64,000 nucleotides of DNA from Flavobacteriia bacterium (GCA_026391005.1 JAPLEV010000020.1:1-64000), one strand, 5' to 3'; counted from the first letter of the stretch, positions 1 to 8,208 are shown. Program-made: numbers and translations. Notes: generated from the letters alone by a model not told the origin.

Positions 1-267
1 AATTTCAGCATAAACAACATTATCAGCATCAAATTGAGCCAACAAATCAAGTGTAACAATTCGCAACTGCTCCTTTGTCTGCATGTAATTTATGGACGCT
101 TGCGCACATTCAATGTAATCATTCAAGCTACAACAGTTTTTGGGGGCCGTAAATTTATTTCGATAATCTTCTATTGATATACCGGGAATTAATAAGGCGA
201 CCACATCATAACTTAGCGAACAATCCAAGTGAATATGAAGCTCAACTTTGGGTAACTTGTTATACAT
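1..267 (-). CDS. add: Adenosine deaminase, N-terminal part (cut by window edge)
   Basis: Reading the minus strand from an ATG at 265-267 gives 89 open codons that run off the window. Residues 5-18 read LPKVELHIHLDCSL, the N-terminal signature of adenosine/AMP deaminases, in which the two histidines of H-x-H bind the catalytic zinc. The enzyme hydrolyses adenosine to inosine in purine salvage. The usual Gly after HLD is Cys here (HLDCS), a small oddity. The gene reads away from the terminator at 282-318, so it is probably its own transcription unit. Only the first quarter is visible, so a related AMP or adenine deaminase cannot be excluded. Confidence 0.85.
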   Translation of the reverse strand, partial: MYNKLPKVELHIHLDCSLSYDVVALLIPGISIEDYRNKFTAPKNCCSLNDYIECAQASINYMQTKEQLRIVTLDLLAQFDADNVVYAEI

Positions 268-281
268 TTTTGAAATTAAAT

Positions 282-318
282 TTTAAAAAAAAACCGGCAG
301 CTATTTCACTGTCGGTTT
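282..318 (-). terminator. Rho-independent terminator
   Basis: A 10-bp stem (291-300 pairing with 309-318, one G-U pair) surrounds an 8-base loop. Read on the minus strand it is followed by a run of nine T, from the A-run 285-293. It lies 28 bases past the stop of the minus-strand gene at 346-711, so it ends that gene and insulates add. Confidence 0.8.
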
Positions 319-345
319 GTCAAGAACAATTAGTAAGGAGTGGAT

Positions 346-711
346 TTACAAAATGTATTTTTTAAAATAATCTTGTATTGGCATTAATTCATCCCCCATC
401 GCAATTTTATCAGCACCTATTGTAATAAAATATCTTGTCATCACCATTTTAGATGTTTCGTCGATATTAAATAAAGTTATCGTTGCTTTATGAGTTGCTT
501 CATCAAATTTGATAGTAAAATACTCCGTGTAATACTTTGAAACTTCAGCTACTTTATCTTCGGTAACATCTGCACCCATTACAAATTCATAAACACCAGT
601 TGATTTAGCGATTTCTAATTTTTTTACATCGGCACTGATTGCGTAAGATTGGGCATTAATAGTTGAGAAACCAACAAAAATTAATGATACTATTAAAAAG
701 ATTTTCTTCAT
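346..711 (-). CDS. Small secreted protein of unknown function
   Basis: 121 residues with a clear Sec signal peptide (MKKIFLIVSLIFVGFSTINA, cleavage before Gln-22 or nearby, matching the Bacteroidetes habit of Gln at the mature N-terminus). The mature part of about 100 residues is mixed charged and beta-rich, with no cysteine and no lipobox. I do not recognise a family. It lies 73 bases downstream of the small paralogue array, on the same strand, and is followed by a terminator, so it could be the last gene of that operon; the gap lacks a visible terminator. It does not carry the array motifs. Confidence 0.75.
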   Translation of the reverse strand: MKKIFLIVSLIFVGFSTINAQSYAISADVKKLEIAKSTGVYEFVMGADVTEDKVAEVSKYYTEYFTIKFDEATHKATITLFNIDETSKMVMTRYFITIGADKIAMGDELMPIQDYFKKYIL

Positions 712-784
712 GATTTAAGTGTTTAATTAGGTTACTAAATTACTATTTTTTTTACATTAACACTAAAATTAGAAAAAGGATGCC

Positions 785-1099
785 TTATTCCTTAGAATTT
801 CTTTGCTTGATGTATAATAAATAAGAGACCATACTTCCCGAAGTCAACAACTCCATTTCAGCGATGTAATATGGAATTTGTATTTTTGAACCGCCAATAA
901 AATCTCCTTTAAAAGTATCGTTATTGATTTTAATATTGAAGCCATCACCACTGGAGACAAATACTTTTTCAACTTGCCAAATTTTCCCATCAGGCACTTG
1001 AGCGTAGGAACCGGCATAGTAGACTTTCACAAAAGAAGTGTCTTGGCAAAACGCCACAAAACCAGATGCGACTACTAAAAAAGAAAATATATACTTCAT
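785..1099 (-). CDS. Diverged relative of the small secreted array proteins
   Basis: 104 residues, signal peptide ending near VAFCQ. It follows the last array gene by 5 bases on the same strand. It keeps a recognisable form of the family's central motif (QVPDGKIWQVEKV versus VPAGKVWKIES) and a following short-strand region. It has lost both the QGNLQFNQV start and the IEFNxxP end that all 14 other members share, and ends in a charged tail (KQRNSKE). It could be a decayed or re-purposed copy, or a distinct capping subunit. Function unknown. Confidence 0.7.
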   Translation of the reverse strand: MKYIFSFLVVASGFVAFCQDTSFVKVYYAGSYAQVPDGKIWQVEKVFVSSGDGFNIKINNDTFKGDFIGGSKIQIPYYIAEMELLTSGSMVSYLLYIKQRNSKE

Positions 1100-1104
1100 T
1101 GTTT

Positions 1105-1479
1105 TTACGGAATTACATTAAATTCAATGATAGAGACGTAGCCTTTTTGACCAATTCCGGAACCTGTGCTAAAAGAAACTTGCGTGTTCGTTGGTAACCA
1201 ATAAGGTAAAGTTATTGGTAAAATACCATAGTTAAGATAGGTATATCCTGTAAGGTAAGCATCCATTGGATTGCCATTAATAGCCGTTATTCTAGTAGGA
1301 CTATTATTATTATAGGCCATTGAACTTTCTATTTTCCACACTTTACCAACTGGAACCGTAAAGGTTGAAGCAGTACAACAAGTGATTTCTAAATTCAACA
1401 CCTGGTTAAACTGCAGGTTGCCTTGCGCTTTAAAGCTCAAACTGAATAGTAAGCAGCTAAATAAAAGGAGATTTTTCAT
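1105..1479 (-). CDS. Array protein L8 (small secreted, QGNLQFNQV family)
   Basis: 124 residues: signal peptide 1-18 (MKNLLLFSCLLFSLSFKA), mature start QGNLQFNQV, central motif VPVGKVWKIESS, late motif LPYWLP, end SIIEFNVIP. The core is short and includes a double cysteine just before the VP motif (EITCCTAS). It is the last full member of the left array: its stop context CCGTAA lacks the overlapping start found at internal junctions. Likely exported by Sec to the periplasm or surface; no lipobox and no T9SS domain are seen. Function unknown. Confidence 0.9.
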   Translation of the reverse strand: MKNLLLFSCLLFSLSFKAQGNLQFNQVLNLEITCCTASTFTVPVGKVWKIESSMAYNNNSPTRITAINGNPMDAYLTGYTYLNYGILPITLPYWLPTNTQVSFSTGSGIGQKGYVSIIEFNVIP

Positions 1480-1904
1480 GGAACAATATTAAATTCGATA
1501 AGTGAATAACCACGAGCACAATAATTGGAATTAGAACATGTACAAATAGTTGATCCTGCGGGTAACCAAATTGGAAGCTGATTAGTTGGATAACCGACAC
1601 CTTGAATACCGAAACTTAGTGGTATAGCATTAATAGCCATATAGCGACCCTCAGGATAGTAAGATCCCGAAGGAACGCCACAATTACTAAAAAAAGATTG
1701 ATTAGAAGGACTGTTTCCGGTAGCGTAAGTATCCATTGTGCCATAACTAAAAACACTCTCAATTTTCCAAACTTTTCCTATGGGAACTGTTTGAGGAGGA
1801 TCCGTATTTACGATCATTTTTACCTGGTTAAACTGCAGGTTACCTTGCGCTTTACTTTGAGCGCCAAAAAAAATGATTGCAAATAATACTAAATAAATTT
1901 TCAT
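1476..1904 (-). CDS. Array protein L7 (small secreted, QGNLQFNQV family)
   Basis: 142 residues, one of the longest members. Signal peptide ends ...AQSKA before QGNLQFNQV; central motif VPIGKVWKIES; LPIWLPAGS; end SLIEFNIVP. The core carries four or more cysteines (FSNCGVP, TICTCSNSNYC), unlike most members, suggesting disulfides in the periplasm. Its core pattern (GxYM/AI followed by a Gly-rich turn before LPIWLP) is closest to the right-array gene at 9820-10224. Overlaps its neighbours by 4 bases at both ends. Function unknown. Confidence 0.9.
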   Translation of the reverse strand: MKIYLVLFAIIFFGAQSKAQGNLQFNQVKMIVNTDPPQTVPIGKVWKIESVFSYGTMDTYATGNSPSNQSFFSNCGVPSGSYYPEGRYMAINAIPLSFGIQGVGYPTNQLPIWLPAGSTICTCSNSNYCARGYSLIEFNIVP

Positions 1905-2284
1905 GGAATAATATTAAATTCGATGACTGATAAGTGAGCAATATTTTGAAAAACAGCAAGTGTCGCGCCTGCAGCCAACCAAATGTCGCCTGTATGTCTT
2001 ACTTCATCAAAGTGATAGTTTTGATTACTATTTAAAAAAGCCCTGCGTCCTAAATTCATAGCGACACCGTTTATATTAATTAAATATTCAGCAAGTCCGG
2101 GTTGGCTTAAAGTCTGATAATTTCCATTGGGTGTTGGAAGAAAGTTTGTTACCTTCCAAACTTTACCCGCTGGCACCGTTTCTATGGCACTAATCAATTT
2201 AACCTGATTAAACTGCAAATTTCCTTGTGAATAAATTTTGTTTAACAAAAGGAATGTAAAAAAAAGGAAAGAAAGTGTTTTCAT
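1901..2284 (-). CDS. Array protein L6 (small secreted, QGNLQFNQV family)
   Basis: 127 residues; signal peptide ends NKIYS before QGNLQFNQV. Mature start VKLISAIETVPAGKVWKV, then a cysteine-free core with FLPTPNG, and end LSVIEFNIIP. It groups with the right-array genes at 9392-9823 and 8231-8650, which share VKLVST-ETV before the VPAGKVWKV motif and LA-x-x-x-N-x-x-x-LSVIEFN at the end. ATGA overlaps on both sides. Function unknown; inferred beta-rich secreted subunit. Confidence 0.9.
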   Translation of the reverse strand: MKTLSFLFFTFLLLNKIYSQGNLQFNQVKLISAIETVPAGKVWKVTNFLPTPNGNYQTLSQPGLAEYLININGVAMNLGRRAFLNSNQNYHFDEVRHTGDIWLAAGATLAVFQNIAHLSVIEFNIIP

Positions 2285-2673
2285 GGAATAATATTAAATT
2301 CTAAAATACTTAAGAAATTATCGACACATGTCGTTTGGACAATATCACCAGTTTTCAGCCAAATTGGCAATTGATTTCCAACCGCCATATAGGTTCCAGA
2401 ACTCCCATGACCCGGAGAACCGTTGATGATAAAATAAGGTTTCGTATTGATAAGAAATGGGTGATGTCGATCCAGATAATTACAAGTAGACATTTCCGTA
2501 CCATCGCTTAAGGCAGTCTGAGATTGCATATACGATTCTATTTTCCACACTTTGTTAGCTGGAACAGTCTGAGCTATATTATGTATGCGCAGCACTTGAT
2601 TAAACTGCAAGTTTCCTTGAGCTGTAAAGCTCAAACTGATGATAAGAAAAAGTAAAAACAGAAGGTTTTTCAT
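2281..2673 (-). CDS. Array protein L5 (small secreted, QGNLQFNQV family)
   Basis: 130 residues; signal peptide MKNLLFLLFLIISLSFTA, mature QGNLQFNQVLRI, then QTVPANKVWKIESY, a core with DRHHPFLIN, LPIWLKTGDIVQTTC and end LSILEFNIIP. Its mature part is the close sister of the gene at 3035-3424, sharing LRI-x-N, QTVP, ESY, HxPxxIN and WLKxGDI-x-TTC, although a different gene (2670-3038) sits between them. The P-A-N-K variant of the central motif is unique in the array. ATGA overlaps on both sides. Confidence 0.9.
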   Translation of the reverse strand: MKNLLFLLFLIISLSFTAQGNLQFNQVLRIHNIAQTVPANKVWKIESYMQSQTALSDGTEMSTCNYLDRHHPFLINTKPYFIINGSPGHGSSGTYMAVGNQLPIWLKTGDIVQTTCVDNFLSILEFNIIP

Positions 2674-3038
2674 GGCACTACATTAAATTCTAAAATACTG
2701 AACAAACGATTGCCTCCACATCCACAAGATTGACCTAGGATACTGCCACTCGGCAGCCAAATTGGTGAAGCATCCGCATTTCGGTAATAGCCAGATGGAC
2801 TTGAGTTGGAATAAGCTCCTGCATAAATAAATGACATTACTCCATTAAAATATACCGTCAAAGTACTGCCGTAAACACCTACAGCCTCAATTTTCCATAA
2901 CTTTCCTGCAGGCACAGTCCATTGAGTGGTGTTGTCGGTATTTGCAGACAAGTAAACTACCTGGTTAAACTGCAAGTTTCCTTGAGCTATAAAGTTTAAA
3001 CTGAAGAAAAGAAAAAGTAAAAATAAAAGATTTCTCAT
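2670..3038 (-). CDS. Array protein L4 (small secreted, QGNLQFNQV family)
   Basis: 122 residues; signal peptide MRNLLFLLFLFFSLNFIA is almost the same as in the upstream neighbour (3035-3424), but the mature part is not. The mature core matches the right-array gene at 9030-9395: QWTVPxGKxWKIEA, Y-x-GS-x-x-x-VY, GYYRxxxASPIWLPxG-x-ILG. A CGCGG motif near the end is not shared. This mixture of a local signal peptide and a distant core is evidence for shuffling. ATGA overlaps on both sides. Function unknown. Confidence 0.9.
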   Translation of the reverse strand: MRNLLFLLFLFFSLNFIAQGNLQFNQVVYLSANTDNTTQWTVPAGKLWKIEAVGVYGSTLTVYFNGVMSFIYAGAYSNSSPSGYYRNADASPIWLPSGSILGQSCGCGGNRLFSILEFNVVP

Positions 3039-3424
3039 GGCACAATGTTAAATTCGATAACGCTTGCAAAATCTTGGATACAAGTAGTCTTGATTATATC
3101 CCCAGCTTTTAGCCAAACAGGAAGTTTATTAGCATTCGCTAATTGAACATAAACAGTATTTCCATATGCTATTGATCCCACAAAATAATAATTATAATTA
3201 TTAATAATAAGGGGGCGATGCCAACCAAGGTTGGTACACCCAGTTGAATAATTGGAAGAATTATCTCCTTCATTTTCCAAATACGATTCTACCTTCCAAA
3301 CTTTTCCAACGGGTACAGTTTGCGGGGTATTACTTATTCTTAAGACCTGATTAAACTGCAAGTTTCCTTGAGCTGTAAAGCTCAAACTGAAGAAAAGAAA
3401 AAGTAAAAATAGGAGATTTCTCAT
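3035..3424 (-). CDS. Array protein L3 (small secreted, QGNLQFNQV family)
   Basis: 129 residues; signal peptide MRNLLFLLFLFFSLSFTA, mature QGNLQFNQVLRI, QTVPVGKVWKVESY, core with GWHRPLIIN, LPVWLKAGDIIKTTC, end SVIEFNIVP. Sister of the gene at 2281-2673 in its mature part and of 2670-3038 in its signal peptide. Two cysteines in similar positions to its sister (one in the core, one in TTC) could form a disulfide. ATGA overlaps on both sides. Confidence 0.9.
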   Translation of the reverse strand: MRNLLFLLFLFFSLSFTAQGNLQFNQVLRISNTPQTVPVGKVWKVESYLENEGDNSSNYSTGCTNLGWHRPLIINNYNYYFVGSIAYGNTVYVQLANANKLPVWLKAGDIIKTTCIQDFASVIEFNIVP

Positions 3425-3804
3425 GGTACTACATTAAATTCAATAATGGAAAAAAAATAGTCTGTAGCATTATTGACCGACGAATAAGAAAACTTTATTG
3501 CGTCTCCGGCTTTCAGCCAAATTGGTCCATCAACTTGCATCTTGTAAGATGCCCAATTTGATTGAGGAAGAGAAATTGGTGAAGAAACATTATTACACAC
3601 ATAACTCACGTATGCAGGAGAACCCGCTCGTGCAGCTGATGAATGTTCAATCTTCCAAACTTTTCCAGCAGGTACAGTGGCCAATGTAAAAGGATCTATA
3701 ATAGTTGTTCCTGTCAATGTTACCACTTGATTAAACTGTAAATTTCCTTGAGCTGTTAAGCTCAAACTGATGAGTAAGAAGGTGAAAAAAAGCAGGTTTT
3801 TCAT
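3421..3804 (-). CDS. Array protein L2 (small secreted, QGNLQFNQV family)
   Basis: 127 residues; signal peptide MKNLLFFTFLLISLSLTA, mature QGNLQFNQVVTL, a longer insert before TVPAGKVWKIEH, then GPIWLKAGDAIKF and end SIIEFNVVP. One core cysteine (YVCNN). I see no clear partner in the right array; the late WLKAGD form links it to the genes at 2281 and 3035. ATGA overlaps on both sides. Function unknown. Confidence 0.9.
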   Translation of the reverse strand: MKNLLFFTFLLISLSLTAQGNLQFNQVVTLTGTTIIDPFTLATVPAGKVWKIEHSSAARAGSPAYVSYVCNNVSSPISLPQSNWASYKMQVDGPIWLKAGDAIKFSYSSVNNATDYFFSIIEFNVVP

Positions 3805-4145
3805 GGTACAACATTAAATTCGATGATACTAACTACCCCAGAATGTGTGCCAGAAAACCCGACATTTTGACCGCCGTTTATCCAATAAGGGAAAGAGTTA
3901 AATTCAGTTGTGTAACTTGTGTGTGTGTTTTTTAAAAACACTTGCTGGCCCGCCACACTTAAAGTAAAAAAAGACGAGTAAGACGACATTCCTACATTCT
4001 CTAATTTCCAAACTTTCCCAACTGGAATGAGATAATTGCTTCCGCCACCTGTGAATGACAAGTTTAACACCTGGTTAAATTGTAAGTTTCCTTGCGAAAA
4101 ACTTAAGCCACATAAAAACAAACTAATAAAGGTTACTATTTTCAT
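3801..4145 (-). CDS. Array protein L1 (small secreted, QGNLQFNQV family), first of left array
   Basis: 114 residues, the shortest full member and the first gene of the left operon. Signal peptide MKIVTFISLFLCGLSFS, mature QGNLQFNQVLNLSF, motif IPVGKVWKLEN, FPYWINGGQ, end SIIEFNVVP. It pairs best with the last right-array gene (10221-10577): both have KVWKLEN, a short S/T-rich core and FP-[YF]-W. No mature cysteine. A promoter-like pair of boxes lies about 65-100 bases upstream. Function unknown. Confidence 0.9.
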   Translation of the reverse strand: MKIVTFISLFLCGLSFSQGNLQFNQVLNLSFTGGGSNYLIPVGKVWKLENVGMSSYSSFFTLSVAGQQVFLKNTHTSYTTEFNSFPYWINGGQNVGFSGTHSGVVSIIEFNVVP

Positions 4146-4211
4146 GATTCCGTATTAATTCCGATGATTATACAACACTTTTGTTTAATTTGAAATGTTG
4201 TTTTCATTAGC

Positions 4212-4243
4212 CTAAATTAGTAAAAAAAATTCTTCGTTGCAAA
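4212..4243 (-). promoter_or_regulatory. Candidate Bacteroidetes promoter for the left array
   Basis: On the minus strand TTTG (4240-4243) is followed after 20 bases by TAATTTAG (4212-4219), one mismatch from the Bacteroidetes -7 consensus TAnnTTTG. The first start codon is at 4145, leaving a leader of about 60 bases. Pattern match only. Confidence 0.4.
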
Positions 4244-4320
4244 GAATGAATCTCAACACAATAAAATTATTGAATTAATCCCTTTAATAACTTGATATCT
4301 AGATTAAATATAAAATATCT

Positions 4321-4354
4321 TTTGTTTAATAAATCACTAATAATTTTATTTTTC
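4321..4354 (+). promoter_or_regulatory. Candidate Bacteroidetes promoter for the collagen-like operon
   Basis: TTTG (4321-4324) and TATTTTTC (4347-4354; consensus TAnnTTTG, last base off) are separated by 22 bases, at the long end of the usual range. The start codon is at 4401. The whole divergent gap 4146-4400 is very AT-rich and I see no other gene in it. Confidence 0.3.
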
Positions 4355-4400
4355 ATTTTTTAATATGTAATTTTAAAACTGAATTTTATTTAAAGCCGTT

Positions 4401-6443
4401 ATGAAAAAAAATATACTATTTTTAGCTCTATTACTACTATCAACAACATCCTTTGGACAAGCGCCTGATGGTATCAATTATCAAGCGGTTATCCGAAATC
4501 TTTCAGGGAATTTGGTGGCCAATAACACTATCGCCATACGAATACAAGTTAAACAGACCAGTGCTTCTGGAACGATTGTTTTTCAAGAAAGGCACAGCGT
4601 TACCACCTCGGCGCAAGGCATAGTAAATTTAGTTATTGGACAAGGAACCTTGCTAGGAGGAAACTTTTCAACTATCAATTGGGCTGCAGGGCCTTATTTC
4701 GTATGTCTAGGTGTGAGTTTTACCAACGGAACGAACTACTTGGATTATGGCTCACAACAATTGATGAGTGTTCCCTATGCGCTTTATGCCAAAAATGCCG
4801 GAAATCAATTAAATCAGTGGCGATATGGAAATGTTATTCCAGCCGCGGCTTTAGGTGCAATGGGTGATTTTTACCTGAACATGACAAATGGCAATGTCTA
4901 TTATAAATCAAACGCAACTACTTGGACGCTAACAGGTAATATTACAGGACCAGCAGGAGCTGCGGGTGCAACTGGATTAACAGGAGCCACCGGACCAGCA
5001 GGAGTACAAGGAATTCAAGGTGTAGCAGGACCAGCAGGAGCTGCGGGTGCAATTGGTGCTACAGGCCCGGCAGGACCAGCAGGTGCACAAGGTCCAATAG
5101 GATTAACAGGTCCAATAGGACCAGCGGGCCCAGCAGGTGGACCTCAAGGACCAATTGGACCAATTGGATTAACAGGTCCAGCAGGACCAACTGGACCAAC
5201 TGGACCGGCAGGGCCAACAGGGGCCACTGGAGCAACAGGATTAACTGGATTAACTGGACCGGCAGGACCGACAGGACCAATAGGACCAATAGGATTAACT
5301 GGACCGACAGGACCGACAGGACCAATAGGATTAACTGGACCGGCAGGTGCAACTGGAGCACAAGGGCTTATTGGTTTAACTGGACCGGCAGGACCGGCAG
5401 GAGCAACTGGAGCAACAGGAGCTGCTGGAGCACAAGGAATTCAAGGATTGACAGGCGCAACAGGTCCGGCTGGAGCACAAGGTCTTCAAGGAGCAACAGG
5501 TGCTACAGGTCCAACTGGTGCAGCAGGACCAGCAGGTACTGCTACATCAATTACTTCTGACAACTTTCAAACGGATGGAACTTTATCAATCGTTACGAGT
5601 GTTCCACAAACGGTAAATTCAACTAATAAAGCATTACTTATAGGAGGCAATACGAGTGTTAGTGATCTTAGTTTAGGGACAAATAGTAACTATTCTATTG
5701 ATTTCAGAACAAACAATTTAGTACGTGGAAGAATTAGTGCACTCGGCGAATTTTTTATTGGTACAACTAGTACATCGATGGTAGGCGATTTAATGAATGG
5801 CGTTTCAAATGCTACGTTTCCATGGGCAGTAAACGGTTACTCTTCCTTTAACGGAGCTGGTGTTTATGGTGCGATAATGCCTGGAAACACTACCACTTTT
5901 GGTGCTGTTCAAGGAGAACATGTTGGAAGTGGCACTGGTGCTGGTGTTCGAGGAATGACAAATAACGCTAATGCTATTGGTGTTAATGGATCGGTCTCAG
6001 TTTTGCCTGTTAACGGGTGGGGCGGTTTGTTTCAAAATGACTTAGGGTATACAGGGTTTTTCGGAAGTGCTTCCGATTTAAAAATAAAAAAGAACATTAA
6101 TACGATCGCTGATGCCCGTTCGATTATCAATAATTTAAGAGGCGTTTCCTACGAACACCGATTAGATGAGTTTCCTGGACTTGGATTAAAAGCAGGGTTA
6201 ACCTATGGATTTATTGCACAAGAAGTGGAAACAATACTTCCTGCAATAGTTAAAGAAAAAATTATTCCAAATATGTCGCTAAGATCAGACGGTGTTGATG
6301 CAGGGTCGGTAAGTTTAAAGACAGTAGGATACACAGAAGTTATTCCTATTCTTGTTGAAGCGTTAAAAGAGCAGGATAAGGTTATAGTAGATTTATTAAA
6401 AAGAATTGAAGCATTAGAAAAAAAAATAGAAGATAATAAATAA
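4401..6443 (+). CDS. Collagen-like secreted protein with C-terminal S74 (endosialidase-type) chaperone domain
   Basis: 680 residues. Signal peptide 1-19, then a globular head of about 160 residues ([16 protein letters not shown]...[11 protein letters not shown]) common in Bacteroidota, then Gly-X-Y triplets at about 183-381 (roughly 66, rich in [12 protein letters not shown]) with one break at GGPQ. Next comes a Gly/Asn-rich domain (about 385-555) and, from S558-D559, a peptidase S74 intramolecular chaperone: [18 protein letters not shown], a [10 protein letters not shown] segment and a final Leu/Glu/Lys coiled coil. In phage fibres this domain trimerises the shaft and cleaves itself off before the SD. 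No T9SS domain. First gene of an apparent operon with the next collagen-like gene and the right array. Trimeric surface fibre is inferred. Confidence 0.88.
   Translation: MKKNILFLALLLLSTTSFGQAPDGINYQAVIRNLSGNLVANNTIAIRIQVKQTSASGTIVFQERHSVTTSAQGIVNLVIGQGTLLGGNFSTINWAAGPYFVCLGVSFTNGTNYLDYGSQQLMSVPYALYAKNAGNQLNQWRYGNVIPAAALGAMGDFYLNMTNGNVYYKSNATTWTLTGNITGPAGAAGATGLTGATGPAGVQGIQGVAGPAGAAGAIGATGPAGPAGAQGPIGLTGPIGPAGPAGGPQGPIGPIGLTGPAGPTGPTGPAGPTGATGATGLTGLTGPAGPTGPIGPIGLTGPTGPTGPIGLTGPAGATGAQGLIGLTGPAGPAGATGATGAAGAQGIQGLTGATGPAGAQGLQGATGATGPTGAAGPAGTATSITSDNFQTDGTLSIVTSVPQTVNSTNKALLIGGNTSVSDLSLGTNSNYSIDFRTNNLVRGRISALGEFFIGTTSTSMVGDLMNGVSNATFPWAVNGYSSFNGAGVYGAIMPGNTTTFGAVQGEHVGSGTGAGVRGMTNNANAIGVNGSVSVLPVNGWGGLFQNDLGYTGFFGSASDLKIKKNINTIADARSIINNLRGVSYEHRLDEFPGLGLKAGLTYGFIAQEVETILPAIVKEKIIPNMSLRSDGVDAGSVSLKTVGYTEVIPILVEALKEQDKVIVDLLKRIEALEKKIEDNK
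4947..5543 (+). repeat. Collagen-type Gly-X-Y coding repeat
   Basis: About 66 consecutive codon triplets begin with Gly; X is mostly Pro, Ala or Leu and Y mostly Ala, Thr or Ile. A single four-residue step (GGPQ) breaks the register near 5137-5148. Low-complexity DNA of 9-base periodicity gives long spurious open frames on the other strand. Confidence 0.95.
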
Positions 6444-6459
6444 ATTTAATTTTAAAAAA

Positions 6460-8208
6460 ATGAAAACAACTTTACTTTCAAACCTAAGCTTAGCTGCGGC
6501 TTTATTCTTTTTAGTGCTCTTTGCTCCAAATTCAAAGACCTTAGCACAAGCGCCTGATGGTATCAATTATCAAGCGGTTATCCGAAATCTTTCAGGATCT
6601 TTGATCGCAAATACAACCATTGCGATACGGATACAATTAAAGCAAACATCTGCTTCAGGTACCATCGTATTTCAAGAAAGACACAGCGTTACCACCTCAG
6701 CGCAAGGCGTTGTTAATTTAGTCATTGGACAAGGGACACTTCTTGGTGGGAACATTTCAACGATTAATTGGGCGACAGGGCCTTATTTCGTAAGTCTTGG
6801 CGTGAGTTTTACCAACGGAACGAACTACCTTGATTACGGTTCTCAACAATTGATGAGTGTTCCCTATGCGCTTTATGCAAAAAATGCAGGGAATCAACTG
6901 AATCAATGGCGATATGGAAATGCGATTCCCTTAGCGGCTCTAGGTGCAATGGGTGATTTTTACCTCAACATGACCAATGGCAATGTCTATTATAAATCAA
7001 ACGCAACTACGTGGGCCTTAACTGGCAACATTACAGGTCCAGCAGGAGCAGCCGGAGCAACGGGTCCAACTGGATTAACAGGTGCTGCCGGACCAGCAGG
7101 AGCACAAGGAATTCAAGGTGTAGCAGGTGCAACGGGTCCAACCGGATTAACAGGGGCAACCGGACCAGCAGGAGCAACCGGACCAGCAGGAGCACAAGGA
7201 ATTCAAGGTGTAGCAGGACCAACAGGTCCAATAGGATTAACAGGTGCTACAGGTCCAGCAGGAGCTACCGGACCAGCTGGAACGAACGGAACGCAAGGTG
7301 TTGCAGGACCAACTGGTCCAATAGGATTAACAGGTGCTACCGGACCTGCAGGAGCACAAGGTACACAAGGTGTAGCAGGACCAACAGGTCCAACTGGATT
7401 AACAGGTGCAACAGGACCTGCAGGAGCGCAAGGTCTTCAAGGCGTAGCAGGTCCAACAGGTCCAACTGGATTAACAGGTGCTACGGGACCAGCAGGAGCG
7501 CAAGGCCTTCAAGGTGTAGCAGGACCAACGGGACCAACGGGACCAACTGGATTAACAGGTGCTACGGGACCAGCAGGAGCACAAGGTACACAAGGTGTAG
7601 CAGGACCAACAGGTTCAACTGGATTAACAGGTGCTACAGGACCAGCAGGAGCCCAAGGTACACAAGGCGTAGCAGGACCAACTGGTCCAACTGGATTAAC
7701 AGGTGCTACCGGACCGGCAGGAGCCCAAGGAACTCAAGGTGTAGCAGGTCCAACTGGATTAACAGGTGCTGCTGGACCAGCAGGAACGAACGGAACGCAA
7801 GGTCCTATCGGTTTGCCAGGTGCTATTGGTCCACAGGGGCCAGCAGGAGCCTTACCAGCGGGAAGTGCAAGTCAAACGCTTCGTAATGACGGCATCACAT
7901 GGATAGCCAATTCAACATTAACGAATACAGGTGCAGCCATAGGAATTGGAACCATTTCCCCTAATTCTTCTGCCATTTTAGATGTTCAATCTACCACACA
8001 AGGTTTATTATTACCCACCATGACATTGGCTCAGAAATCAGCGATTTTAACTCCGGCAACTGGGTTACTTGTTTATCAAACAGATGGAACGGCTGGTTTC
8101 TATTATTTTAATGGAACAGCATGGACGGCAATTGGTGGGGCAGCTGGAGCAGGAGGAGGATCATCTTCATCGGCAAATACACTTATTTATACCGCAGACG
8201 GCTTTTAA
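6460..8208 (+). CDS. Collagen-like secreted protein with nine-unit Gly-X-Y superrepeat
   Basis: 582 residues. Signal peptide 1-29, then the same head domain as the previous protein; it is so similar that 48 bases around its start ([10 protein letters not shown]...) are identical in DNA. Gly-X-Y triplets run from about 193 to 465 (about 91), organised in nine copies of a mostly 24-residue unit. After this come an [16 protein letters not shown] segment (a short repeat-type motif common at the C-terminus of Bacteroidota fibre proteins), a [11 protein letters not shown] strand pair and a Gly/Ser linker ending [10 protein letters not shown]. No S74 domain and no T9SS domain, so the tail differs from its neighbour. 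Starts 16 bases after the first collagen-like gene and lies 22 bases before the right array. Structural role inferred. Confidence 0.87.
   Translation: MKTTLLSNLSLAAALFFLVLFAPNSKTLAQAPDGINYQAVIRNLSGSLIANTTIAIRIQLKQTSASGTIVFQERHSVTTSAQGVVNLVIGQGTLLGGNISTINWATGPYFVSLGVSFTNGTNYLDYGSQQLMSVPYALYAKNAGNQLNQWRYGNAIPLAALGAMGDFYLNMTNGNVYYKSNATTWALTGNITGPAGAAGATGPTGLTGAAGPAGAQGIQGVAGATGPTGLTGATGPAGATGPAGAQGIQGVAGPTGPIGLTGATGPAGATGPAGTNGTQGVAGPTGPIGLTGATGPAGAQGTQGVAGPTGPTGLTGATGPAGAQGLQGVAGPTGPTGLTGATGPAGAQGLQGVAGPTGPTGPTGLTGATGPAGAQGTQGVAGPTGSTGLTGATGPAGAQGTQGVAGPTGPTGLTGATGPAGAQGTQGVAGPTGLTGAAGPAGTNGTQGPIGLPGAIGPQGPAGALPAGSASQTLRNDGITWIANSTLTNTGAAIGIGTISPNSSAILDVQSTTQGLLLPTMTLAQKSAILTPATGLLVYQTDGTAGFYYFNGTAWTAIGGAAGAGGGSSSSANTLIYTADGF
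7117..7800 (+). repeat. Nine-copy 63-90 bp tandem repeat encoding Gly-X-Y units
   Basis: Nine consecutive units start with GVAG and end in Q, of 30, 30, 24, 24, 24, 27, 24, 24 and 21 residues. Their lengths sum to the whole 228-residue block, and every length is a multiple of three residues. Unit gains and losses have thus kept the Gly-X-Y register. Several units are near-identical in DNA and should slip or recombine easily. Confidence 0.95.

Larger units (their letters stand above)
1105..4145 (-). repeat. Left tandem array of eight secreted paralogues
   Basis: Eight head-to-tail genes on the minus strand, each 114-142 codons. Seven of seven junctions overlap by exactly 4 bases: the terminal Pro codon and stop read CCATGA, whose ATG starts the next gene. 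Near-identical DNA recurs at the signal peptide/QGNLQFNQV segment and at each gene boundary, while the cores differ. The last gene ends CCGTAA instead, so only internal boundaries keep the overlap. Confidence 0.95.

Noticed and set aside
174..365. Plus-strand 63-residue frame
   Set aside because: It is antisense to add and crosses the terminator at 282-318; no leader or family.
1105..4145. Diversity-generating retroelement with variable cores
   Set aside because: No reverse transcriptase and no template repeat; variation is between genes, not confined to adenine sites.
4146..4400. Possible invertible promoter between the divergent arrays
   Set aside because: No matching inverted repeats and no recombinase gene in the window.
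5059..5361. Minus-strand Leu-rich frames (also 7031-7231) opposite the collagen repeats
   Set aside because: Antisense of GGA-CCA-GCA type repeats; only Leu/Val/Pro, no start context, lies within a clear gene.
7011..7886. Long plus-strand frame in the collagen repeat (Arg/Ser/Asn-rich)
   Set aside because: It is the shifted frame of the Gly-X-Y repeat at 6460-8208; periodic DNA keeps other frames open. Composition is not that of a protein.
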